Shown piece by piece: positions 1 to 9,532 of a stretch of DNA of 64,000 nucleotides. The stretch covers positions 624,036 through 688,035 of the forward strand of contig RPFO01000022.1 of the NCBI GenBank assembly GCA_009746045.1. The letters are read 5' to 3'. This DNA comes from Mesostigma viride. Taxonomy: Eukaryota > Streptophyta > Mesostigmatophyceae > Mesostigmatales > Mesostigmataceae. Under the pieces are notes generated by a model. That model did not search any database and was not told where the DNA came from. It saw only the letters and a list, made by a program, of their open reading frames with translations. Within the stretch, counting starts at the first letter, position 1, and each line of letters starts with the position of its first letter. Both the position numbers and the translations under genes were made by a program.

Positions 1-604
1 CACACGACGCCATAAGCCCATGACCGAGAATGATTCCTTCAATTCAATCACACTTTTCCCTATCGATTTTTGCTCAGCGTGGGAGTTGCCGCCTACTAAT
101 GACAGAATTGCATGAAGCCACCAACTCTGTTACCGATTATTCTTTTTCTGTCCTGGTCTGTCACTCACATTAGAATACGGTCTGAGAAGCCTACACTATC
201 TCCTTAAAATTGCCAGCATTGCCGCTTGTAAATTCTTTTTTGTCATCGCGCCATCCTCCCAAGGCAATTTTGTTGTTACCTTCAGTGGTGGCCGGTGGGG
301 CAGACAGGATGCCACTGACACATCAACTGGGACACAGCATCTATATTTGGTGTACGCAAAGTTCCCATGCAGAGAATTCCTGTGACCATCAGTGAAGGTC
401 AGATATGTAGGCTCCCTTCTGGATAGGTTTCAAAACTTGTTGGGCTGAGCGAGCAATCCAAGCATTCTTTATAGAATTTCACCGATGATTGGAAGCACTG
501 CTCAGGAACTCGGTATGGTCTGGCGGATTTGGCCTTGATGCAGTGTAACCCAATTTCTGACCTTATCCGCACGCTTCTGAGCTGGTGCCCCCTGCTGCAT
601 GCAG
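1..604. other. Unassigned stretch upstream of hydrolase exon
   Basis: No convincing coding exon is visible on either strand. The open frame on the minus strand opposite 399-791 is a shadow of the hydrolase exon. The stretch probably holds intron sequence and perhaps small upstream exons of the hydrolase gene that ends at 810. It closes with a usable 3' splice site (AG at 603-604). Confidence 0.4.
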
Positions 605-810
605 TCCTCATCATTGGAGGCGCGCAAGACAAGATCGTTCCGGTCTCACTCGCGTACCGGCTCGAGAAGGAGTTCAAGGACGTGCACATGGAAGTGGTGG
701 ATAAATGTGGCCATCTCCCGCATGAAGAGTACCCGTCCCAGTTTGTCGAATCCGTAGTGGGATTCCTTGGGTCAATAGGGTCAGACCGCAAGAAGCCGGC
801 AGCATCTTGA
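605..810 (+). CDS. Alpha/beta-hydrolase, C-terminal exon (partial gene)
   Basis: This is the last exon of an alpha/beta-hydrolase-fold enzyme. The translation carries a beta-strand followed by GGAQDKIVP, which fits the loop holding the catalytic Asp, then a helix, a second strand and CGHLPHEEYP, the usual catalytic-His segment, and ends with an FVESVVGFL-type C-terminal helix. The exon is taken to begin after the AG at 603-604, one base into a Val codon, and the stop is TGA at 808-810. The nucleophile elbow (GxSxG) and all upstream exons are not visible and lie before the window or in unrecognised small exons. Substrate cannot be inferred. A pseudogene remnant is possible because only one exon is seen. 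Confidence 0.6.
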
Positions 811-1449
811 TGTGCAAGCTGCTTATCCGCCGCAGGTCATTGCACGCATGTCAGTTTTCGCGAAGCATAGACTGTGCATGAATCAGACTTGCGATGAGAA
901 AGGTGTTTCATATGATTCATTCCTTCCCATGCCTTTGCTGGGAGAATTGTTCACGGAATATGTACACCCTGTTTGAGAAGGTACAATTCATGTCTCTAAT
1001 TGATGCATGGCAAGGATCAAGCCGGGGCATGTGTGGGCCACCGTGCCTTTTCTCATGTGCAGTGCCTGCATGTCCATCAAAGGCATGCAGGCGAGAAGTA
1101 TCTGGAAGATTATAGCAACTGCTGTGGGCGCGATGTATAACATGTCCCATGTCCGTAATTTATCATTCTCAATAAATATATAACATGTCTCATATATTTT
1201 TCGGTCTGCTCAAGCTGGTTGTCTCATGCTCAGTGACATTGGAGCCACAGTGTATTGCGCTGCGTTGTAATAATTTACAAATTGTCCATGCACTGTGCAT
1301 GCATGCATGTGAATACAAATTGCAAAGTTGGGCACATAACATGTGGGCCAACATCATTGCATGCAATTAATTAGCACGTGACTGCGTCACGTGCACGAGT
1401 GCCAATACAGAGTAAAGGGACCTTCACAACCTACACATAATGAGAAGGG
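811..1449. other. Non-coding stretch with G-box palindrome
   Basis: No gene is seen. The stretch is AT-rich downstream of the hydrolase exon. Near its end it contains a TTAATTA tract and the perfect inverted repeat CACGTGACTGCGTCACGTG at 1375-1393. The following bases to about 1,447 reappear in reverse orientation at about 3,725-3,830 inside the hAT-like element, so this is repeat-derived DNA. Confidence 0.5.
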
Positions 1450-2425
1450 CTATGCTTTTGACGCACAAGAACAACGCCTGATTAACTTGACCAGCCAATT
1501 CCAGCTGCGCCTAGGCGACATCACCAGAACGATCCGCGGCACCCGAGCCCCAGCGCAGCCGGCCGCCGCATCGTCTTGATCCTCCCTCTGCAAGGATGAC
1601 GGCCTCCGCGCAGTACGTGCTGGAGGAGCACGTGACATGGCCGCTGCATGGCCGAGCAGCTGACATCGCTGAACACCACGCTCAACACAGTGGAGGCCCG
1701 GCCGGGCCTCTCCAATGTGGAAACCAGGGTCGTCCACAAGCTCCAACCTCAGCTCACGGCGCTACACTTCCTACGCACCGCGGCGCAGGCATCTGAGACG
1801 CACACTGCACTTGTCTCTCGCCTTAACCAGGTGGAGGGCTTAAGTGTGGCGTGCTCACTGAAGAAGCTTAATTGAAGCCATCATGCATGCCGCCCACACC
1901 GAGGCCCTGGCCACACAGGTCCCAAAGATACCGGAGCTCGACGGCCACCATCGTATCCCAGCCACCCCGGCAGGCAGGATGCTGGCGACCTCCCGCCGCT
2001 CTCCTACGCGGACCTGCTGCGGTCAGCGACCGCGCCTCAACCACTGACGCAATCGCCACGAAACTCCAGGAGCTGGAGGACCACCGCCAGGCCGATTAAC
2101 AACGGGAGGCCACCGACTGCGCTCGCGCCGCGAGTGCCGAGTGGTGCTGCATGCGTCGTTTCCCCCAGAAGCCAGGGGAGACGGCAACCACCGCTTGCCG
2201 ACGAGCTCAAGAACCAGCTTCTTACCCCCATGGGCCTGGTAGGTGAGGTAGAACTGCGCGGGTGCCACCGCCTTCCCCACTCACGGGACAAGGCGGCTCC
2301 CGGGCCACCAGTCCTGCTCACCTTCCCCTCCCCTGAGGACAAGCAGCGATTCCTCTCTCGTCGCTTGCAAGCGGTTGCACGACCTCACCTAGGGACGCTG
2401 GACGACGACCTGACCCCCGCTCAGC
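1450..2425 (+). pseudogene. L1-type ORF1 fragment, first part (5'-truncated)
   Basis: This is a decayed copy of the ORF1 protein carried by the short retroelement family seen at 4,875-8,190 and 21,724-23,703. The recognisable path moves between frames: a segment with the repeat-family words QRLINLTSQFQLRL and DITRTI near 1,470-1,540, then a helical part (LTSLNTTLNTVEAR near 1,660-1,700), and lastly the RRM/C-terminal part with VGEVELRGCHRLPHSRDKAA near 2,240-2,300. Stops and frameshifts break every frame. It is 5'-truncated at about 1,450 and stops abruptly at the hAT insertion; the same coding path resumes at 4,125. In intact relatives ORF1 is an RNA-binding chaperone of the L1 kind. Confidence 0.7.
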
Positions 2426-4124
2426 CAGTGAACGCCAATACGCCGTATAATACGGTAAATACGCCGTATTATACAATACGGCGGGGTTTTGCGTACTAAC
2501 GTACTAGAAATACGGCGTATTGCGTTCTCAACGCCAATACGGCGCATAATACGTATTTTTCGCGTATTATACGGCGCCCGGCTCCGGAATTTGGCGCCAG
2601 AGCTAGTTTTGGCGTTGCTGACCTAGGCAGGTACGCAGCCTGAACCGTACTTGGGGAGTACGGGCCTACGGTTGGTCCCGCTTGTCATCTCTGCCAGTTG
2701 ACGGCGTGGGTAAACGATGGCAAAACGAGACCGACTTGCATAAATATGATAGTTGACCTCCGCGGCCATGGAGGTGCAGAAATCTGACTGGTATGGGAGC
2801 ATGGCTTGACATTTTGAACTGCAATTTTGCAGGCATGATCCATAGGTCCTAAACAGCGTATATCATTGGCAGGCAACGCCTGGGTGTGCGCAGATATGTC
2901 TCGACCCTATGCTCGGTGCAGCAACGTCGTTTGATCAGCGACCAGGTCGGTCGCCGTGCATGTGCTAACTGTTACTAGGCGGGAAATAAGTCGATACGTT
3001 TGTACGCGGATAGATGTGTAAAATATATTGCTGACATGTTTTATTGGCGACGACGGCCAGGAAAGCGGCTCGCAGCTACATCGATGAGGTGGGCATCCGG
3101 CTAGCTCCAGCAAGGAAGGTAATTAATCTGCGGTTTTGATCTGGTATGTGCTATCCTGTTCACGTTTTATTGCATACTGTATCAAGGTTTTGGGTCGAAT
3201 CGTATACCTATCAATAAGTTCATGGTTGTAATAAGGAATTAGTTCAATTAGCAATCTATATACCATGCAGTGGATGAGTATCACACTTCATGACCTTTAT
3301 GTAAACAACAAACTGTCGACACCCCCTAGGGCTCCCCCAGAATAGATTCTAGCCAGCTGTCTAGAAGAGGGCAATCGACATAGCTTTTACATTATAGCAT
3401 GACTTGCCATGTATTTCTCGAGCATAGTATACTGATCTAGCCCCAACGGCTTAGAGTAGCCCCAACGGTTTAGAGTGGCATGAACGCAATCACATTAGCC
3501 CAGCCATGGCTCAGCGTGGCCATTTGCTTATGCCTTAGCAGACGCCCGTTGAGCCCACTTCACCTTTCTTGTACAGCATCAGCTATGCTTCAGCCTACCT
3601 CTGGTATCGTTAATAATGGTTGTCCCACAGTGATGCGCCCCGGCCCGGCCCCGTGATGTGGATAGAGCGCTCGATGTGGCCTGCCCACCGACTGGTGGGC
3701 GGTGGCAGTGAGAGAAGCTAGGGCGCCCTCCCTCCCTCTCATTGTGTACAGGGGTTGAAGGTTCCTCTACTTTGTATTGGCACCCACGTGACGCAGTCAC
3801 GTGATAATTAACTAATTAATTAATTAATTACACTTCATACAATTGATGAGACAACCAAGTGAGTGTCAAACGGCTACCGGCGACCTCTACGTGCATTGTA
3901 TTGTTTTTCATCAAGATTGAGACATTAGCTAGAGTTTTTGAGAGGCACGCCCATGGGATAAACACCTTAGAATATTTTATCCTAATTGAAAATCCACTTT
4001 TCCGGTCAAAAAACCACTTTTTTTTTTTTGGCGTATAATACGCGTATAATACGCGTATAATACGGCAATACGCAATACGCCGAGGTTTTGCCGTATTGCC
4101 GTATTGCCGTACTGGCTCACACTG
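2426..4124. mobile_element. Non-autonomous hAT-type DNA transposon, 1,699 bp
   Basis: The ends read CAGTG (2426-2430) and CACTG (4120-4124), the 5-bp inverted ends usual for the hAT superfamily, extended imperfectly as CAGTGAACGCCAATACG on the left against CAGTGTGAGCCAGTACGG on the right (reverse complement). An exact 8-bp target duplication CGCTCAGC flanks it at 2418-2425 and 4125-4132, the hAT length. Removing the element plus one duplication restores the ORF1 path of the host retroelement, as the uninterrupted copy near 5,430-5,450 shows. Both ends are packed with subterminal variants of TACGCCGTAT/ATACGGCGTAT, typical transposase-binding arrays. No transposase frame is present, so movement would need a source elsewhere. 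The interior shares patches with 51,850-52,560. Confidence 0.85.
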
Positions 4125-4740
4125 CGCTCAGCAGCAGCAGCGACGCGACCTGTGGCCTGAATACCTCCGCCACAAGCAGGACCCCCAGAAGCCCAAGGCG
4201 GTACTGGAGGGGTGGGGACCTGATGATCGACCACAAGATGTGGTCGCCCCCTGCGGGCTAGAATGTAGCCCGCTTGAATCATTGGTAGTCATGCACTGCC
4301 GCGGCAGGGCAGCCGGCATGCCTACATAGAATGTTTGCCTCTAGCTAGCCGAGCCCGACCATACCTAGTCACATGCCCCGCTAACGCATGGCACACAACC
4401 AGCCATAGCCCTATGTAGCTTAGCCCTCGTACAGCCATACATGCTACGTCCTTTGCGGAGTGCCTGATCAGAATACATGCTACGTCCTGGCTACGATCAG
4501 ATTACTAGCCCATGCTCCTTGTTATGATATGCTCACATGGGTCTTATTGCACCCACAGAACTTGCCGGATCGTCTATCGTGTCCGATTGCTGCTGACAGT
4601 GGCATGCATGCCTCTGGCATGAAAAAGAAAGGGGGTCTCTGCCCTTTCTTCCTGTCGTGCACACTCAGCCTGGCACTCTGCATGGTGCTCCGTGACTCCC
4701 CAACGGGAGCACGAGTTTAATTATACTTAACTAATAATTA
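4125..4740 (+). pseudogene. L1-type ORF1 fragment, second part, with 3' tail
   Basis: This is the continuation of the copy at 1,450-2,425 after the hAT insertion. It opens with the ORF1 C-terminal words QQQQRRDLWPEYLRHKQD (about 4,131-4,185), then a 3' untranslated part, and ends near 4,719-4,740 in an irregular TTAATTA-rich tail. The 3' part from about 4,440 to 4,720 is the inverted match of 4,890-5,200, because the neighbouring copy lies tail to tail with this one. No functional product is expected. Confidence 0.65.
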
Positions 4741-5289
4741 GAAGGAGGGAGTGCTTCCTATTGTAGCTTCTCTCACCATGCTACAACTAAGTACTAGGTG
4801 GACAGGCCACAGCTGGAGCGCTGTCTCCACAGCATGCAGGGTGCCCGGGGAGCAACACTGTGGGTGTGCACAGTATTAATTAATTAATAATTAATTAAAC
4901 TCGTGCTCCCGTTGGGGAGTCACGGAGCACCGAAGTGCTTTTAATCCCTGTGTGTGCACTACAGGAGAAAGGGCAGAGACCCCCAGTCTCCTTCATGCCA
5001 AAGGCATGCCACAGCTGCAATCGGGCGCGGCTAGCTAAAAGGACAGGCTAACGATCCGGCAAACTGTGGGTGCAATAAGACCCATGTGAGCATATCATAG
5101 CAAGGAGCGTGGGCAAGTAATCTGAACATAGCCAGGGCGTAGCATGGCTGTACTAGGACTAGGCTAAGGCTATGGCTGGTTGTGTACCGTGCGTTGGCGG
5201 CACGTGACTGGTGTGTTGGCACAGCTAGGCAACATTCTAGGCATGGCTGCCTTAGCGGCAGTGACGCCATGCAATGGTTACAAGCTAGG

Positions 5290-8053
5290 GCTATTGCTAT
5301 TCTAGCCCGCTGGGGGCGTCCACATCTTGTGGTTGATCATCAGGTCCCCGCCCCTCCAGTACACCTTGGGCTTCTGGGGGTCCTGCTTATGGCGGAGGTA
5401 TTCCGGCCACAGGTCGCGTCGCTGCTGTTGCTGAGCGGGGGTGAGGTCGTCATCCAGCGTCCAGGTGAGGTCGTGCAACCGCTTGCGACGAGAGAGGAAC
5501 CGCTGCTTATCCTCAGGGGAGGAGAAGGTGAGTAGGACTGGTGGGGGAGCCGCCTTGTCCCGTGAGTGGGGAAGGCGGTGGCACCCACGCAGTTCTACCT
5601 CACCTACCAGGCCCATGAGGGTAAGAAGCTGGTTCTTGAGCTCGTCAGCAAGAGAGGTTGACGTCTCACCTGGCTTCAGACTGGGGGAAGCGACGTAGCA
5701 CCACTCGGCACTCGCGGCGAGCGCGGTCGGTGACCTCCCGTTGCTGGGCCTGGCGGTGGTCCTCCAGCTCCTGGAGCTTTGTGGCGATGGCGTCGGTGGT
5801 GGAGGCGGTCGCTGACCGCAGCAGGTCCGCGTAGGAGAGCGGCGGGAGGTCGCCAGCATCCTGCCGGGGTGGCTGGGATGCAATGGTGGCCGTCTGCTCC
5901 GCTATCTTGGGGACCTGTGTGGCCAGGGCCTCGGTGTGGGCGGTGATGGCCTCAAGCTTCTTCAGGAGCACGCCACACTTGCCCTCCACCTGCTCCGTCA
6001 AGTGTATCCATTTGGATACACTTGCACCCCCCGCCACGTGGCAAAATATTGCGCGAGCGCCGCGCCATCGTGTACGGATGTAAGTGGTCAGGCAACTCGG
6101 GACAGACCCAATGTGAACGTAAATGCATAGGTTGGTGGGATAATTGCGCCATAGCCACCTAAATACCACGTTGCCAGGCTGTGCATCACGTGACCGTTTT
6201 GCTAACATTTTTTACCGTTGCGCGCGCGGATAGCGACATATGGCTGTCAACGTTCCATTTGGTGGAAATTTGGGGTTCCGCAGCTTGAAATGGGTCAGAT
6301 GATGACCAAGTGAACGATGATGCATTATGTTGGTTCGTCAAGAATTATCAGATTCACGGAACTGTGAATTAAATACGCAGTGGTTATTATCTCTGTCTTG
6401 GTCGCCACCATCAGAAGAGACGTCCCGTTTGGTATCGCCGGTTTCTTTTTGGTTTCTTGGTAGCTTCTTTCCGCCTGGGCCTTACATTGTTTTACGGAAG
6501 TCCGCTGCGCACCATCTGCTGGGAACGTCGACGCGTTAGACGTCATCTTTGCATAGATAAATCAACATGGTTGTCATGACGGATGCATGGATAGAGCGGC
6601 TATGGCTGCCTGTGCCACTAGCATCAGTATCCGGGACGTATGAGCATGTCGGCCAGCGGAACCCGGCCAGGTCGTGATCGAGGCAGGTGCGGCGATTCGT
6701 TTCCGTGTTGGTTGCATGGAAACTCGTGCGTTCATACATGTCTGATGGTGGATATATTAGTGGTAATTGCAACTGCCTTCCATGCCTGCTCAAGGAGGGG
6801 TATTAGCCATTATGTTGCACAGTTTGTGGCATTTCTTGGGGGAATACCGTTCAGTGAGTGTCAGGTGGCTTCATATTTGTATTCCAGCATATTTGGCCGT
6901 CTATTGTGGTCAATTATATTGCATCATTGTATGGCATGGCATAGTTGGCTGTTTGCGCGTGCGTAAGCCACACACGTAAACGCGGGCATGGTATGGGTCA
7001 AATGGGCTATCCGGGTAGTTTGACCAAAGGAAAGCACCATTGGACTATCCAACTAAATTGTCCAATGTTGAGTTTGAGGTTTCTGACCCTCCCCTCAGTA
7101 GAAGGGGGGGGGGTATACTTTTTCTTGGCACAAAATGATCGTCTTTTGGCTCACTTTGACTGAAGGTATCATCCAAAGGACTAATTAGACTCATGATATT
7201 ATTGCATATTATGAAAGCCCTTGAAGTGTAGATACTCCTAGCATCTTGGTTGGGGGTATTTGGAGTTGTGGTCTATGAGTTATGATTTTTGGCAATTTTA
7301 GGGGTCTGAAAGTGCCAAAAATGGCCTGACGGAGTCGAGGCCTGACGGAGGCGAGAGACAAGTGCCGCATGCGTTTCCGAAGCTTGCTTGCGCCGCGGTG
7401 TGCAGCGTCGTGAACTGGGGCTGGAGCTTGTGGACGACCTTGGTTTCCACGTTGGAGACCCGGGCCTCGACCGTGTTGAGCGTGGTGTTCAGCGATGTCA
7501 GCTGCTCGGCCAGCGGCCAGGTCACGTGCTCCTCCAGCACTGCGCGGATGTCATCCTTGCAGAGGGAGGAAGCCGATGGGGCTGCCGGCTGTGCGGGGGC
7601 TGGGGTGCGGAGCGTGCGGGTGATGTCGGTGAGGCGGAGCTGGAAATGGCTGGTCAAGATAGCCAGGCGTTGTTGTGCTTCGTTCATAGCATAGAGCCAG
7701 GACATGTCTCCATTGTAGTCAATAGCCGCCCCCTTCACGAAGAGCTTCCGCTCCTGTTCGAGGAACTGGAGAACCTCAATGCATTCCTGCGGCGACAATT
7801 CTTGCCACCCGGTGAGGGAGAATCCTCGGTCGCCGGGGAGGAACTGGCGCCATTTGCGAGCGTGGCAGGGTTTCTTGGGCTCAGGCGAGGCGCTGGGCGA
7901 TGGGGCTGCTGGCGGTGGGTTGGCAGGCCCAGACGGCTGGTTGGCGGGTAAGCCTGGCGGCTGAACAATGGCGAGGGCGAGAGGGTTGGGCTGGGCGCTG
8001 GGAAGCTGTGCCAGCTCCTTTTCCAGCCCTCGTTTTGCTTTGGTAGTCGTCAT
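5290..8053 (-). pseudogene. L1-like ORF1 protein gene, interrupted
   Basis: The N-terminal half is encoded from 8,053 down to 7,351. It has a low-complexity Pro/Ala-rich head, a PSPSASPEPKKP stretch shared with other copies, and helical segments. The C-terminal half is encoded from 5,992 down to about 5,302. It contains a coiled-coil-like ALATQVPKIAEQTATIAS region, SYADLLRSA, an RRM-like core around VGEVELRGCHRLPHS, and the basic LSRRKRLHDLTWTLDDDLTP segment with a KVYWRGGDLMI end. The latter resembles the C-terminal domain of L1 ORF1p. The halves are separated by an insertion, and the frame changes between about 5,660 and 5,880. Function in intact relatives would be RNA binding in the retroelement RNP. 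Confidence 0.65.
5993..7350. mobile_element. 1.36 kb insertion inside the ORF1 copy, possible DNA transposon
   Basis: This segment separates the two halves of the minus-strand ORF1 copy. Its ends are the inverted 8-mers CTCCGTCA (5,993-6,000) and TGACGGAG (7,343-7,350; also a second copy at 7,327-7,334). Just inside the left end is a short hairpin, GTGTATCCATTTGGATACAC. The interior is AT-rich, with no recognisable transposase or other gene. No clear target duplication is visible, so the class is undetermined; short terminal inverted repeats suggest a non-autonomous DNA element, but a rearrangement could give the same picture. Confidence 0.4.
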
Positions 8054-8535
8054 AGCTGGTCACGTGCGTAACTTTGTCTATACTGCGTGGCAGCCGTAAC
8101 CGTTTATACTGGCAAGTGCGTCTTAGAAAGGCGCATCGAATGCAAGTGGTCTGACCGAATTTGGGGCTCAGACGCAAAAGATAGAAAAGAGAGAGAGAGA
8201 AGAAAGGAGGGTGCACAGTATGAACATGGCATGGTATCACAAGTGCTCAGGCTGACGCATAGCGCATATTATAGGTGAGGTGGGCTCAAGACGAACGTTG
8301 GCCACTATTATTAATTAAGGCGCAAGCAATTACCAACTGGTAATGGATGGCCACACTGAGCGCCATGCCGGATCTAATGCCATGCAATCTAAACAGCTAG
8401 AGCCATGCAAGTGACCATGCTGAGCTAATATGCTTGTTGCCTAGCTAGACGTGCTATATAGCAATATGCCTTAGCTGTCCCGTTCGATCCAATTGCCCCC
8501 TGATCTAGACAACTAGCTCATGCTTGGCTTAGTAT

Positions 8536-8624
8536 TAGTTAATTAATTAATTAAACTCGTGCTCCCGTTGCATGGATGGGGAGTCATGGAGCACCGAAGT
8601 GCTTTTAATCCCTGTGTGTGCACA
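8536..8624 (-). repeat. 5'-truncated 3' end of the (TTAA)n-tailed family
   Basis: A TTAATTAATTAATTAA tail is followed by ACTCGTGCTCCCGTTG and a block ending GTGTGTGCAC. The block matches 4,885-4,965 except for a small insertion (CATGGATG). Only the last ~90 bp of the element are present, as expected for abortive target-primed reverse transcription. Confidence 0.7.
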
Positions 8625-9301
8625 TCGACCTGCACATGCATGCACGCGGTATGCATGGTACAGTCGCGTGTTTCGGATCCAGCACTAGTATATAGAATAT
8701 CATGGCATGCATGATCTGATTATCGATTGCTCAAACTCAATCTTCAATCACTGGCACGTTATACTTAATACCCTATATCAACACGTACGTATTTTTTTCA
8801 TGATTTTACTGTCTCAATAGGTGCGCAAGCATACTTTGTTGAACTAGCGTTGTAACTTGTAATCTTGCATTTCAAATTTACATGTACACAGTAAAAAAAC
8901 GTAGTTTAGCAATGGAATGACGATATATACATGCGGTTCTAGCTTGTCTCCTGCATGGTTGTCAAGCACAAAACTTCCTTGTTAATTTCCTGAAAGCATT
9001 GTGTAGTAAGTGGCACATGCACCGTGCAGATTTGCAACTACGCCAATGCAACTCAAGGAGGCTGAAAGCCGAGTCATAGGCCATGATCACTGGCTTAGTC
9101 TGCATAAATCCTCTCCGGCACAAAACGAAAATCGTCTCGTGCCGCCATTTTGTTGTCCTTGTGTCCCCTCCCTGCAACTAATTGCCATTTTCTATCAGAG
9201 TTATTCTACCATCAAGTTGCCTGATAAAAACACAAGACATTGTACAACAAGCAAACAAGCCACATAGCATGTGAAACGCACATGCAGTTGACCTTGAAGA
9301 A

Positions 9302-9361
9302 AGCGCGCTTCATATCTTTCGTACTGGCGCCAGCGCGCTTCATATCTTTCGTACTGGCGCC
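9302..9361. repeat. Perfect 30-bp tandem duplication
   Basis: Two adjacent identical units start AGCGCGCTTCATATC and end GTACTGGCGCC. They lie about 170 bp beyond the stop codon of the DUF1421 gene and have no coding role that can be seen. Confidence 0.85.
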
Positions 9362-9532
9362 CTACTGGTTAAGTACTGTCCAGCGTGGGTGCCACTTCCC
9401 CGCCTGCCTCCTTCCCCTCCCTGTCCGCAGTTCACTTGGCAACTACGCCGAGGAAGCCTGACTCCAAACGCAAGGTACCAGCATAACAACATCGAAAGCT
9501 AGATGCGCTGGCCTGCCACCAGGACGCCTGGA

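Larger units (their letters stand above)
4875..8190 (-). mobile_element. ORF1-only (TTAA)n-tailed retroelement, minus strand, split copy
   Basis: On the minus strand this copy runs from a 5' leader near 8,190 (sharing the GTGCGTCTTAGAAAGRCG leader motif with the copy at 23.6 kb) through ORF1 to a tail of TTAATTAATTAATTA type at 4,875-4,899. Without the 1.36 kb insert at 5,993-7,350 its length is about 1.95 kb, close to the 1,980 bp of the copy at 21,724-23,703. There is no endonuclease or reverse-transcriptase frame, so it must depend on a LINE elsewhere. It stands tail to tail with the copy ending at 4,740, forming a large inverted repeat around 4,741-4,874. Confidence 0.75.
8191..9532. other. 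Intergenic stretch with repeat fragments
   Basis: No gene is seen. It holds the truncated repeat tail at 8,536-8,624 and a perfect 30-bp tandem duplication (units 9,302-9,331 and 9,332-9,361). The part nearest 9,533 is the 3' flank of the minus-strand DUF1421 gene. Confidence 0.5.
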
